Source of the DNA: Manis javanica
Taxonomy: Eukaryota > Chordata > Mammalia > Pholidota > Manidae
NCBI RefSeq assembly: GCF_040802235.1
Contig: NC_133156.1
Coordinates: 28,725,343 to 28,789,342, forward strand
Direction: 5' to 3'
Length of the DNA stretch: 64,000 nt
In this document: positions 21,395 to 33,669 of the stretch, piece by piece
Numbering within the stretch: the first letter of the stretch is position 1
Layout: every line of letters begins with the position of its first letter
The notes under the pieces: generated by a model
What the model saw: the letters and a program-made list of their open reading frames with translations, nothing else
Database searches by the model: none
Told to the model about the DNA's origin: nothing
Translations under genes and position numbers: made by a program

Positions 21395-23030
21395 AATCTC
21401 ACTAGTGTCAGAGCTATTTCTATGTGGGTCTGACTGGCTAGATCTCCAGTCGCCTGAGGACACTGCCCAAATTTGCTAATTTGAGGAAGTCCCTGGCCCT
21501 TGCAGAGGCCTTTGTGTATGATGATGGGCCCCAGAAAATGCCATTTGGTGGATGATTGAATGGCTGTGTAGCTGTTGGATTTTTCTCTCAAGACTTGGCT
21601 TGGGTGGGAACCTCTGAGTGAGCAGGAGGAGCCCCCTCCACTCCTGCTGCGCTGCTGGGATCTCAGGATCACCCCCTGAGATCTTTTCACTTTGCTCGAT
21701 GCCCAATGGGGTGGCCTTGATACTGATGACTTGCACTTTCAGAGATCTCTGAGGGGCAAAGTGGGGTGGGCAGTCTTTCCCCAGGGGTGGGAAAGAGTGG
21801 GAAAAACACATAGTTCCTTAAAAAAATAGTGTGTCCTGTGCCTCTTGCAGAATTCTAAAATCAGGCCCCAGTCTGAACAGTGTTTTCCCTTGCTCTGCCC
21901 CTGGGGGCAGGTCAGTCCAAAGGCTGCTCAGTGGGACAGTCCCTCCCTGGAGTACTCCCAGCCAGAGAACTGCCTCCCTCTAATACAGAATTCTCCTGTA
22001 GGAACTCTGCAAACTGCATGTGGCTTGGGAACAATTCCAACATGGGACACCACCCTGGGGGTGTCCACAGCCTGTCTACTCCATCCTCTGATGGTTCCCA
22101 CCAACCCTGCGGGAGAAAACCCTTGGCCTGGCCAACTGGAGGTTTCTGTAAGCAGCCAGGGAGAGTTGTCCCAGAAAGGCACTCCTCTGCCACCAGGAGC
22201 CAAGCTGCTAACTCCAGTCCCCTGTACTCCCTGGCATGAGACTTGGTCCAAAGCACTTCCACTTGACCACTTTTGGTTTTCTAAGCACAGGGAAGGAGTG
22301 ATTTTGCACATGGCCTCTGCACTAACTTGGCAACACAGAGTGACTCAAGTTATTCCCCATCAGTTTGCTTTCAGTGTTCTATTTACCAGGGAGGAGGAAG
22401 CCTCAGTTCGGTGCTATCCTGTCTCTGATACTTTTCGAGCCTCTGCTTATCTCCCGCAGGACTTAGGCCCAGAGCCCTGCAAGTACCAAGGTAAAGTATT
22501 TCATTTGTGCTGTATTTATTCTTACCTTTATCTCCTCATTATGGACAGCCTTATAGTTTTCCATTAAAGTAGCTACTTATATTTAGGTATTAACAATGAC
22601 CATTCTTAAATTTTAAAATATTATAATTGTTTGCAGATACAGCAAAAATGGAAAAGAGGACATCTGAGTGGACTGCAGTTGGGATCCCACCCTGTCCATT
22701 TAACTTCAGAACAGCTGGTGAGGCCGGACCAGGGAGGGGAGGTGTGGCTGCAGAGTCCCGGCCCAGCTTGAACCACTGGAGTCGAGGACTATTTCCAGCA
22801 CACTCCACTGGACTCGGTATATTGCTGCAAAGATAGCATCTCTCCTTGGTGTGGAAACAGGAAATAGATGGGGTGGGGGGCAGACCCATGCTACTCTGGG
22901 AGGATCTCTGCCACAGGGACACGGCTTGAATGCAGCCTTTGACCAGGGGGGATATTTGCCTCTATGTCCTCTGTAGCTATAGTTTTCTTCCTTTGCATCT
23001 AGAAAAATTCATAGTGATTCTGACTGTGAT
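21395..23030. other. Mostly unique sequence upstream of miR-143, nothing coding recognised
   Basis: The 240-codon plus-strand frame at 21845-22567 shows no domain and is overlapped by equally long minus-strand frames, so I treat it as chance. For a minus-strand host transcript this is intronic or exonic sequence upstream of miR-143. Confidence 0.4.
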
Positions 23031-23983
23031 AAGAACAGTCATTTACTGAATATTTTAATTGTGCTGATCCCCATGCATCCCCAAGGCTCCGTGGGAAGGG
23101 AATTTTCCAAGGGTACGGAGCTAGTTGCTGAGCCAGGATTCCTGACTCCAAATAGCTGGCCCAGCACCCTCATTTTTAGCCTCTATCGTGGATGTCTTAT
23201 CCCCTGACCAATTTACCAATGCTTTGGGTTTGGGACAGGGTCTATCCATTTCACCTGTCCCTGCAGCAACCCAAGTGTGTCCCTTATTTTTCAAGGGGAG
23301 GAGGGACTGAACCTGACATGGTCCTTGCCCTGGAGGAGGGCAGTCAGTCAGGCTGAGACGGAAGGAAATGCCCCTGGCAAGGTGACAGGGCAGGAGAGAG
23401 ACCAGAGAAGGGCCTGCGGAGAGCTCCAAGGACAAAGAGGTTCCCAAGTCTGGGAAGGCTGCAGGGCTCCTTGGAGGAGGAGCAGGGGGCAGGGAGGGCA
23501 TTCTCCCAGCTCTCTGGCCGGGGGTCTCCTCCCCTGAGTCCTGCGTACTTGGCAGACAGCATGGCCCTGACCCCCGTCTCCTTCAACCCCAGCCTCACTG
23601 AGAAGGGGGTCAGGAGCCGCCCTTTTACACTTACCCCATGAGAGGCTCCTTCTTACTCTGGGTCCAGGAGATGGGGGCCACTGGGGAGACCTAGGCTCTA
23701 CCACCAGCTGGTACAGTCACTTCTCATGGGTGCTTCTCTCTGCAGCTCCATTTCCCCTTCTGTCAAAGGAGGCAGTTGAACAGGTGGCCTCAGAATCTTA
23801 CCTGGGCAGCCTGCCGGCTGTGTTCCCCTCCCTGCTCCCCACTGTCTTCAGGAAATGTTGCTGAGGCGGGGAACCTCTGTCTCCTGTCCGGAAGCTCCGA
23901 ACTCTGGGAGGCTGAGAAGGAGAAAATAAACAGTGGCTGTCTGGGTTTTCTCACCAGACCTGAGCCAGGCCTATCTCTCCTTC

Positions 23984-23993
23984 CCTTATATGG
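23984..23993. promoter_or_regulatory. CArG box (SRF site) 3.6 kb upstream of miR-143
   Basis: CCTTATATGG is a perfect CC(A/T)6GG. SRF with myocardin drives miR-143/145 through a conserved CArG element in the few kilobases upstream of miR-143 (published work, recalled). This is the only perfect site I found in that interval. Orthology to the tested site is inference. Confidence 0.6.
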
Positions 23994-24324
23994 CCAGGCT
24001 GCCCGGGCAGGGAGACCAGCCCTGCACTCCCCCACCCTCCACCACTGCTGAGGGCCTGGGGCCACTGCCGCACACCTGGGACTCTGGTGCTGCAGAGGCT
24101 GGGGCAGGGCTGACAGGGGAGGTGGGCCCTAAGACATGTCCCCGTAGTCACATGTACAGCCTGGCATCTGGGTGCTTGGGGTAGAGTGGGTAGGGAGGGT
24201 TTATACTGGGATACAGGGCTGGGGAGGAGGGTCCCTCCAGTCCTGACTTGACCCCAGCTCACGGTGTGACCCTGGCCGAGCCCTTTCCCTCTGTCAGCCT
24301 TTTCCTCCTCATGTCAAATGAAGA

Positions 24325-24450
24325 TATGGAAAGAATTAATCCTCAGTTAGCCCCAGGAGGTGGGTCCTTTGGAATTCCCATTTCACAGAAGGGAAAACAG
24401 GTCAGAGAGGCTAACTGGGCCACAGCTATTCAGCTGAAAAGGGAGTAAGA
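24325..24450 (-). repeat. MIR SINE fragment
   Basis: CCCATTTCACAGAAGGGAAA then CAGGTCAGAGAGGCTAACTG, the reverse-oriented MIR core. Confidence 0.7.
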
Positions 24451-24599
24451 CAGGACCTCTACCTCCAGGGTCTGTGCTCCGAATGGGCCCATTGCTGAGG
24501 CTCCCCTTGATGATGCTATTCAACCACTCACATGTGCCATGTGGAGAAGGGATTCTGCCTGCCGGACCTGCTCACCTGGAAGACCAAGGCCTCAGGGCC

Positions 24600-24760
24600 C
24601 AGTGACCCCGCCCAAAGGAGATTGCTCAGTCAGACAACAGGGCCAGAGGCTGTAAGTCATTCATCTCGGTGTCCCTGGCACCCCATACAGGACTTGGCAC
24701 AGACTCGGGGCTCAGGAAAGGAGAGGTGTGGAATCACTGAATAAATGAAACTCAGTAGTC
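24600..24760 (+). repeat. L2 3' end fragment
   Basis: GTGTCCCTGGCACCCCATAC, then GGACTTGGCACAGACTCGGG and a terminal TGAATAAATGA. Confidence 0.55.
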
Positions 24761-24764
24761 ACAT

Positions 24765-27385
24765 CTGTGCTATGGGCACAATCTCCTAACTCCCATGTAC
24801 ATCCTAAGGATTAAACAAAACAATGGGGGAGAAAGCACTGAGGTGCCACCTTTTACGACAGCATCGCCTTTCTGTGTACCGGCTCCTTCTTCCCTCTGCA
24901 TGCCTGCCTGTGTCTCTTCCCCAGGCTGTGGTCTCCTAAGTCGACCAGTCCCCACTCAGCCCTGCTGTGGGACTGAGGGTTGACAGTGGCTCTGCTTGGG
25001 CCCTGAGCTCTGGGCTCTGGCAGCAGTGACCGTGGGAGAGGCTGCAGGAGGGGAGGGCAGGACGGGGGCTGTGTGGGCAGGGATTGCTGGGAATCGCTCC
25101 AAAATGAGCCTTGCACAAGCGTGAACATCCTGTGTGCTATGGAGCCAGCCCTGGAACCTCCTCCAGTGTATCCATCATTGTGGCATCCTCTCGGATCTGG
25201 CCCTCTTCCTGGGGCCTGGGGGCGGGTGGAGGGGGCTGAGGACTGACTGTCCGCGTGGCCAAGAGACCACAGCTGGCCAGTCTGCGGGCCTGTTCAGTGT
25301 CGGAGCCAGCCAGGCAGGGGTGGGTGGGGAGTGCTTGCAGCCCTCCTAATCCAATTTTTTAGACCCAGTCTCCAAGGTTCTTTGGCCAGCAAGGGCGGGC
25401 TGGGTGCTGGGGCACACGTTTGAGCACATGTGCAGGGTGTGCAGAGGTGAACAGGTATGTTGCCTTATGTAAGCTAGGACTGGGCCTTGTCACATGTCTG
25501 GATTGACAGCTCCTTGCTGGAGCCCTGCTTCCTTTGCTCACCTCCAAGTCTCCCTCCACTTTTTCCATCCTCGTGAAATATGGCACCAGAAGTACCCTCT
25601 GCAACTGACTGTGCGGTTCTGAATAAGTTCTTTCCCCCTGCCTGGGCTTCAGTCTCTCCATCTGTTTAATGGAGCTGCCACCCCCCCCCTGCCTGCTTCA
25701 CATGTAGGGAAGTAAAAATTGGCAAGTGTCGGAATAATGTGACACACATTAAAAGACTGCTATGGCTCCCTGAGCTTCACCATGAGCCAAGCTCTGTGCA
25801 CCCAGGCCCAGACTTGTGTGCTCTTTCAAAGCCCCGTGAGCTGTTTCTGTTATGACCAGGCTCACACAACCCAAGCTCATCTGTTTCTAGAGTCTGACCA
25901 GCTGACTCCTTTCCAGGGGAGATTCTGTCCTTCCCCACATGTCCCCCAGGTCCTTCATTCTCCATAGCATGCAGGCTTCGCATCGCATTTGCAGAGAGCA
26001 TGCGGTGGGGCTGATACTTGACTCCTCGTTGGTTTCCCTGCCTTTGGCTCCACTTCTTCTCATCTACAATCCAGACCTGACAATCCCAAATTGCCTGTAC
26101 CCCATCATATCATCAGGGGTTTTTCTTCAACTCCTCCCATTCTGAGGCCTGATTTCTTGGTCATTCTGAGGGTTGGGATGGGCATGTGTCCCAAGGGACC
26201 ACGTTTTCTGCAGGAGCTTCCAGCAGCGTGCGGTGCGGGTGTGGAGCAGGTGTGGGCACTGGATGGGGACTGGCAGGGAGGCTCTCACAGCTCTGTTTCC
26301 GGGGTCCTGTGACCTGTCGTCCTCTGGTCACCAGGAGGTCCCCCGCTGGGGTGCTTGCTCCTCCAGCGTCAGGGCTGCAGGCATGACTCCCTGCAGCCAG
26401 TGCCCTTGCCTGAAAGAAACAAAGACACCACCTGTCGGAAGGATGGTGGGGTATCCTGCGGCCAGAGCCCTGGCCTTTGTGTGTCCTGATTGGCCTGCCA
26501 GGCTCTGAGGGATTGAGGGTGGCTAGGTCCCTGGGATGCTCAGGCTGACCCTACTGAGATTTTCCAGGCCTCAAAGAACATGTCATGTTCCTCAGGCCCT
26601 AGGCAGACATTATCCTGCTTTGCCTGCCTGGCTTTCCAAGGGGCGGTCTTCTGAGCATCTCTATACTCCAAGAGCAGGAGGGGCCACCTTCCCTTCCCAG
26701 CACACTCCGGACCCATCAGGTCTAGAAGGAAATTTCCCAGAGGTCCCTCTGGTCAATGGCCCCTGCCTCCAGCCTTATACATTGGAAAGGAGCCATTTAG
26801 GGGTAGGTCAAAACCTAGGATTAGAATGAAGGGACAGCCCTGGGGCCACCTATCACTGCTTCCAGCTGCACAAGGCTTTCCGCCTGCATAATGCTCTTTC
26901 CTAGAACACAGGAAAGCTCAAAATCACTGCCAGAGTTAAGAATAATGTCCTCAGTTACTGAGCTTCAAAGAATCTCTACAGTGTACCCAGGGTTATTGGC
27001 TGGTGAGCATCAGAAGCTCGCATGAACCCAGAGCTGCTCATGCTCAATTCAGCTGTCCCCTGAGCTTGGGCAGCGGATGAGCACAGAACAAATATCGCAT
27101 CATCACAGTCATTGCCAAAGCCCCTGTGCCCTCTCCTGGCCTTGCTTGTTTCCAAGAAATACGAGGGACAGGATGGGCCACGTCTGTGAGCCAGATGGCA
27201 CTGCAGTGAGAGAAGACTGAGGTGGGGGCTCCATGCATGCACACGGACCCATGCCCACATCTTTTTCTTTCTGGAGGGGCTGCGTTGTCCAGAGCTCCCC
27301 TTTCTTAGTTCTCTCACACATGTGCATACTATAGCCTGGGCTGTCCCTGAGTGCCAGGGCCCTAGGATTTCCACCATCTGTTTGA
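24765..27385. other. Unique GC-rich sequence, nothing recognised
   Basis: Many short overlapping frames on both strands, none with a recognisable domain. Likely host-transcript intron or intergenic DNA. Confidence 0.4.
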
Positions 27386-27394
27386 GGATGGAGA

Positions 27395-27600
27395 ATACAC
27401 AGGTCCTGGAGCCAGGTAGACCTGCATTTGAATCTTGCCCCTAGCACTTTCCAGCTTTGTGATCTAGAGCTGGTGGAGCACCTCTCTAAACCTTGGCTTC
27501 TGACCTCGCAGGCTTGCCTGTGAAGGTCAAATGAGGTAAATATTAAGTATAAGCCCAGTTGCTGGCATGTAGTAAGTTCACAATAAATGGCTTCAATTTC
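27395..27600 (+). repeat. MIR SINE
   Basis: CTGGAGCCAGGTAGACCTGC, the weak core TTTGTGATCTAGAGCTGG, and GCTGGCATGTAGTAAGTTCA at the 3' end. Confidence 0.8.
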
Positions 27601-28184
27601 CATGTTGAGCATGAGGCTGGGTCCACAGGCACAGGCATGGGAGGAAGAGAAGGGAAGGACAAGGATGAAAGTCTGGAGACGGCAAAGGTCCAGGGAAGAT
27701 GTGGAAGCTGGGCTGGGAGCCACTGTGGGGGGCCCCTTTCCAGCCCTCTCTGTAGCTGGGCTTCTGTGGCTTCTGTTTTCCCAGAGCGCCTTCTCACCCC
27801 CTTGACACCCTAGCTGAGTTCACCAGCCTCACACGCTCCCCACTTCCTCCCCAGGGAAGGCTGCTGCAGGGAACTTTTGAGCGAGCCCTGGGAATGCATT
27901 CTGAGGCTGAAGCAAGAGGGAAGCAGGAAGAAGGGAAGAGAGGGAAAAGAAGGGGCACAGGCCCGCCTGGCCTAGAACGCCAAGCCCTGCCTGGAGGGGC
28001 TGGACTCTGGGAGGGTGGGGTAGAGACCAGGAACCCCGTGACTCCCCATCACTCTCACCTCCCAGTGAGGACAAAAACTGGGACAGCAGTGACAGTGAGA
28101 GCAGCTACACCTGCCCTGCTAACATGGGCCATGCCGTAAACCTAACCACAGCCAACGGGTGTTAGAGCTCATCCGCCGGGTGCT

Positions 28185-28400
28185 TGCGATGGGCTCCACA
28201 CTTGCTCAGTGCTTTATTCTACATGGATTTTCCCAACTGAGCCTCACATTTGCTTAGGATTTAGGCCTCATTCTTATTCCCATTTTACAGATGAGGAAAC
28301 TGAGGGTCTCCTTCAAGGTCACACAGCTAGTGTCAGGATCACGGTTGGCTCCAGGCAGCCCAACATGCATGTTCACAGCTCCCTGGTAGGACCAGACCAT
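28185..28400 (-). repeat. MIR SINE
   Basis: CCCATTTTACAGATGAGGAA then ACTGAGG and AAGGTCACACAGCTAG. Confidence 0.85.
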
Positions 28401-29414
28401 TCACGGAACCATTTCACAGAGTGGTGACCTGAGTAAGTGTCTCGCGGTGTTTTGTCAGGTGTGTGTTAGTCTATGGAAATGGTCTTGTGAACAGAGAGAG
28501 CGTGTTTGGTTTGAGAGGTGCCTGTGTGAGCTCTGTTGAGGGCCGCATGTCTCCAGAAGCAGGGGGACTACTCATTTAGGCGGTTGTTAGGCTTTTTCCC
28601 CACACCATTTCTCCCTTGTATGCTGTCTGTCCAAAAAACACGACAGTGAAGGCATTGCGTCTCCCTTCTGTCCTGTCCACTTTGCAGAGAACTGGGACCT
28701 TGGGGCCCCAGGTTGCTGGGACTGGCTAATTCTCTCTAGATATACAAACGGTTTCTTCTGGAATGTGTTGCACCAGGTCTCCTTGTAGACATGCTTTGTG
28801 ATTATGAACAAATACCTTCCCCTCTCTGGGCCTCACAGTGGTGTGAGTGTCAGAGGGAAGGAAAGTTGAGGTCTGCATGGATCTCCATGGAGTGAGAGAG
28901 ACTGGGGTGTTGGGGGGTGCAGGCATCAAGGGTTGGGGCTGGAGCTCCCCTGGCTGGCTCTCACTCCCTGTGCCCCATCCCATCTCTCTACTCAGCCCAA
29001 AGCAGGCCCCAGGGCCCTGGGCAGGATGGATTTTCTGCAGCAGGAGTCAGAGTCTCAGAGCACTGGTGCTGGTCTTATCTCAGGCCCACTGTTCAGACAA
29101 GAAACCTGAGGGGTGGAGAGGAGACATGACTGGCTACATGTGGTGCGTCGGTCAGAGGCCCAGCTGAGACTGACCCCTTACTCACTGAGGGGCAGTAATT
29201 GGTTCGATCTTGACAAAGGGGCCCTGGGAGGAAGGAGGGAGAGAGGGGGCTTTCCAGTTCCTTTGGCTTTGAAGATGGAATCATCATGACTTCCTTTCTT
29301 AAATATCTCTTGGCCCTTCCTAGAACCAGATGGCGGATGTTTGGAATTTATGTTGTAAATAGTGTTGAGGAAGGGACTGGCGGTGCAGATGCGTTACTTT
29401 CTCCAACCTGCAGG

Positions 29415-29610
29415 CACAAGAGCTCAAGGAGGGGTGGGGGAGGGGAGCCGGCTCTGAGGGGATCTGGGGAGAAGGGGGACAGGAGGGGACAGCGAGGGGA
29501 CAAGGGACGAGACCGGAGGGTGAGAGTCAGAGGGGGAGAGGGGAAGGACAGAGAGAGGGGAGGCAGGCAAGGGGGCTGGGAAGGGGGCTCTGCAGTGCAG
29601 GCGAGGGCGG
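29415..29610. repeat. G-rich purine tract
   Basis: The plus strand is almost only A/G over about 150 bases, with more than ten runs of three or more G (for example GGGGGAGAGGGGAAGG). It could form G-quadruplexes in the displaced strand. It lies under 100 bases from the MEF2/CArG group, on the side a minus-strand transcript would run through. Confidence 0.75.
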
Positions 29611-29647
29611 GTGCCACCTTGAATTCAGGAGCAAACCCTTCAGTTTT

Positions 29648-29743
29648 CTAAAAATAGCCCAGTCTTCCCCCAGCAGGGCTGGCAGCAGGGACCAAGGGAG
29701 GCACGCTTCTCCTTTTATGGTAAGAAAAATCCAGATCCCAGCT
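29648..29743. promoter_or_regulatory. Candidate muscle control module: MEF2 site, CArG box, E-box
   Basis: Within 96 bases: CTAAAAATAG (29648-29657, perfect MEF2 consensus), CCTTTTATGG (29711-29720, perfect CArG) and CAGCTG (near 29737-29742). The three site types work together in many cardiac and smooth-muscle enhancers. The module lies 9.3 kb upstream of miR-143 in the interval expected to hold CARMN. On the minus strand the CArG box also reads as a TATA-like CATAAAAGG. Function is inference. Confidence 0.5.
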
Positions 29744-29760
29744 GGGGAGCTGGGACGGAG

Positions 29761-32335
29761 CCTGCAGTTCCGAGTGAAGCCCAGCCCTGGGGTCTGGGGT
29801 GGGACAGGCTGGGTGGGGGGCGTGACCTGGTGGGGGTTCCTGGCTTGGGAGCCCCACCCTCTGTGAGGAAAGGGCTGAGGTGCCATGCTGGAGAGCCCTG
29901 GGGCCCTGGCGGAGTCCCCGCATTGGGGTAGAAGGGCTTGTGGAGACAGCGAGTGCGCTCCATCTCCCTGTGTGTAGAAGAACCTGAGTCCAAGAGAAGG
30001 GAAGAGATTGTAGGCTACCTAAGTGGGGGTCTGAGGCATCAAGGTAAATAGGTGCCCAGTCCACACGAAGATGGCTCATGTGCCCATTATTCTGGAGGAC
30101 AGTGTGGTCAGTGCATACGATACCCGTGTAGGTGTCAGGAGACCCAAGGCCCACTCCCAGTCTGCACGTGATTTGCTCTGTGACCTTGAGCAATCTATCA
30201 AACCTCTCTGGTCTCAGATTCCCTCACTGGGATCATCTGAAGGGCCTTCCCAGCTTTTTGCCTCTTTGGGAATTTCAATGCTAGAAAGCGAAGCTAGGGC
30301 CTCGAGAATGCTGCTCCCAGACAGAGGGGATCTGCAGACACTCTTTGCTTCCTGTGCCTGGCCTACTTCCTGTGCTGAGGCATAAGCTAAGATTTTTGCT
30401 GAGACAGAGACAAGGGAGGCCCCACAGGAGACTGCAGCAGATCATGAGTGGAATCTGACTGTCCAGGCTGGGTGGGCCCAACCCTTCACTGGACACACTA
30501 AGGTGGAGAGGACCTCCTGCTTAAAGTCATGCTCAAGGTCATGTGGTGAGTTGGGCAGAGCCAGGAATCCCCTCCAAGCTTTGGGCTATTTGCTCTGCAG
30601 AAAGCTTCCCAACTGCAGTCACTGATAATTTTGGGGACCATCTCTGGCTGGGGAAAGAGCCTTCCTGGGCAGAGCAGCCAGAGTTCAAGATACCGTCATC
30701 TTCAGACTACCTCTTGGAGACAATTATGTCCTGGTGGGCAGCCACCTCTCTGCCCCCATCCTTGACTATGAGGACCATACCATAGGCTCCATCTCTGGCT
30801 AGAAGGCAGGAAGAGGCAAAGAAAGATGCACAGAGCTGAGTGGCCACTCTGGCAGTGTCATCTTGGGCTAGTCCCTCTCCATCCTTGTCCTCGTGGTCTG
30901 CATCTATAACAGGAGATGGCCTTGCTGCTCTTGACGGACCCTTGCACCTCTAACAGGACTGTGACTCTATGAGTTTAGGATTCACCACCAGGAGTGCTGA
31001 ATAAGCAGGATCTACCAGGATCACCAGTCTGAATGAGGTGGATCTGGTAGCAGTCTGTAGCTTTATAGTCAGTTGGGGTGGGACCCAGTGACCGAGTTTC
31101 CTGGCAGCTCCAATCCTGAGGCCCTCTGTCTACGTGGAATCTGGGCTGGCTCTCTGATCCCCCTTGGACCTGGAGCTCAGGTGGCTCTGGTCTTGAGTGC
31201 CCAGGGGTGCCTGCTGGCCTGGTCGGTGTTCATGCCCACTGCCCAGGACCCTGCCACGCCCTGCCTATCACCTTCTTGGCCCTTCCCTCCAGCCTCTCCC
31301 ACACAGCCATCCACCTCTCCAAGCTCTGTCTGGTCCTCCCCACCACCTGCCCTGCGCCCCCACCTCTCGACACTTTGTCTTTCTGTGATCCGGCCCAGTG
31401 AGGAGGCTGGCTGCCTTCTCCCAGCCTTCTGTGACACCCTTGCCCACTGCTGGGGGAAAGGAGACACAGGAAAGAAACACGGACAAAAGTAAAGCTTCCT
31501 GTTCTGAATTGGGAGCTTTCCTGTGACCCTCCAGGGATTCCCACGTAGACTCTCTGGGCTGTGTGAGCAGGACTTCCATGGACCCTGCCTCGTTCCTGCT
31601 GGGTGGAAGGCCATTGGCCGAACATTCCCCAGGGACCCAGCCTCACAACCAGGCTCCAGGTCCTTCTGGTCAGGCCTGGTGCTCCCTGGAAAAAGCAGGG
31701 GCAGCAGTGGGGTAAAGGAAGTGGGAGGGACGGGGTCCCTAGAGGCCCCTGTGTGAAGTCAGGGCAGAACTGATGTCACACCTAGCTGGGAATCTGACAT
31801 TTAGGCAGCAGGAAGGCTGAGTCCCAATAAGATTGTCCCTAGGCAGCTAGGGCTATGATGTGGAGTCCCAGGTTGATGGTGGGAAAGGCCATGAGTCCTA
31901 ACCAACTCTGATGTTTTCTCTACAGTGTCCCTGCTCTGTTTTCATACCTCTGGTGATGGCGAGCTCACCACTTTACAATCTCCTCAGTCTTTGGACAGAC
32001 TTGTGGAGACTCTTTTCTAACATCCCACTGACATCTGCTTCTCTGATGCTCTATGTCCTTTGGGGCTGTAAAGAACAAGTGCATCTTCCCCAGAAAGCTC
32101 TTCAGAGATGGGAAGACTGTGACTGCAGCCCTTGGGCTCCTACCCCTCTTAATCCCACCCCCAGGTCTCCTGTCCTTTACTTGACATCTCAGGGTCACCA
32201 ATGTCCCGATTTCCAGGTCTCTACCTTTTCACTGGGGCTCTTGGCTTGATGGGTTTTGGGAAAGGGGACAAGCAACCTTAAGAAAGGGACCCCCCCGCCC
32301 AGCCAGATATCAAGGAGTACTTCTCTGATTTCTGT
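29761..32335. other. Mostly unique sequence, nothing coding recognised
   Basis: A decayed plus-strand MIR is likely at 30135-30290 (GCTCTGTGACCTTGAGCAAT, then CTCTGGTCTCAG). Frames of 100-180 codons here overlap on both strands and lack domains. Confidence 0.4.
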
Positions 32336-32339
32336 TGAT

Positions 32340-32640
32340 CAAAGCCACTCGATGACTGGCCTTCCCCACTTTGCCAGCCTCAAACCTCACTGAGCTGCTA
32401 GGCCAACCCTCAGTTCCAGCCAAACGAGCTTTTTGCTTTTCTGAAAATTCCAGTCCCATGTCCATCTCTGTACACAGAGCTTTCCAACTGGAAAGGCTTT
32501 TCCTTTCTTCTGTTTGTCCAGAGCACACCCCTACTTCTACCCCAGCTTCTCCCTCCCTGTCTGAGCACCCACCACCACACATGCAATGACCTGAACTGTC
32601 CCCCTTCTGTCCCGAGTCATGGGACATCACAGCCTGAAGG
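32340..32640 (+). repeat. L2-like LINE fragment
   Basis: TCTGTACACAGAGCTTTCC, ACTGGAAAGGCTTTTCCTTT and CCAGCTTCTCCCTCCCTG are L2-like, but the match is loose. Confidence 0.4.
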
Positions 32641-33329
32641 GCCCAGAGGGACAGAGGAACTTACTTGAGTGTGTTGGCTACAGAGCTGGGGCCACAGTCC
32701 TAGCCAGTTTCTTTCCCTGCCTCCCCATCTCATTCAGTGGGTCTCAGCAGACGCCCCTGGACTTGGTGGGGCGGCTGGGTCATGCATGAGGTCTGGCAGG
32801 CTCCGGGCAGACTGACCAGGGGCCTCCAAGCCTGACAGCCCAGTCAGGACTGGTGTCACGGCTACTGTGGGTGCCATTTGAGGTGGCAGCCTCCCTTGGA
32901 CACCACCCTATCCATTTCCCTGAAGGAGGAGGAGAAGGGTGGGGGCCGACACTGATGGCTGCTAACAGTGTCCCTGTTAAGCTTGAGGGGTCCAGTGTGG
33001 CTTCCCGTTGGGGCTGGAATAGCCAACTGTACTTCCTCACATCTCAGATGGGCTGTGCTGGAAAGGGGAAGCCCAACTGCTGAGGCCCCCCAGGGTGTTC
33101 AGTCCCCACTGCAGCCTGTCCTCCAGAAGGGTTGTTCTGGCAGTGTCTGCATTTTTGTCCCTGAGCAGGTATAGGCGGGGGGGGGGGTGGCAGGCTCTGG
33201 ATACCCTCTTCCCAGAACAATGCCTAATCTAGAAGAGGCATCAGGCTTCGAATGGTCCCCTCCCCAAATGCCAAGAGTTGGTCCTATTGGGCAGGGTAGA
33301 ACCAGGACTGGCTCTTGTTTGGAGCCATT

Positions 33330-33545
33330 GAGGTGGTGCTAGAGTGTAAGAACATGGGCTCTGGAGTCAGCCAGACCTGGATTTGAGCCCCAGTTGATCT
33401 CTTATAAACTGTGTGATTCAGGACAAATAACTAAACCTCTCTGAGCCTCTGGGTTCATGACAAGATAGTGGTATTTACCCCAGAAAGTGCTGGGTGAAAG
33501 GCTGGGCACTCAGAAAGACTTGATATAGGGCCATTGTTATTGTTG
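33330..33545 (+). repeat. MIR SINE
   Basis: ACATGGGCTCTGGAGTCAGC, CTTATAAACTGTGTGATTCA and AAACCTCTCTGAGCCTC. Confidence 0.88.
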
Positions 33546-33669
33546 AAGGCATACAGGCAGTTTAACACCCAAGGTGGAAAGAAGAGCCGGAGCCTGGTGT
33601 GACGCTTCCTTCCCTGCCCTCCGGCAGTGGTGCCCCCTCGCCCGTGGTCTCTCTGCCCACAGGCAATAG

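Larger units (their letters stand above)
18846..29760 (-). ncRNA. CARMN: Inferred minimal extent of the miR-143/145 host transcript region
   Basis: In human and mouse the two microRNAs are cut from the CARMN (MIR143HG) lncRNA, transcribed away from IL17B. The same arrangement holds here, so a minus-strand host transcript is expected. Its exons and ends cannot be recognised by eye. The right limit given is only the candidate MEF2/CArG group; the human gene starts farther upstream of miR-143 (about 20 kb by recall), so the true start may lie nearer 40-45 kb. Treat the span as a placeholder. Confidence 0.35.

Noticed and set aside
21845-22567. 240-codon plus-strand open frame
   Set aside because: No domain, no signal or membrane pattern, and minus-strand frames of similar size overlap it. 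It lies in the non-coding microRNA host interval.
27109-27723. 204-codon minus-strand frame
   Set aside because: It overlaps a MIR (27395-27600), so much of it is SINE-derived, and no domain is visible.
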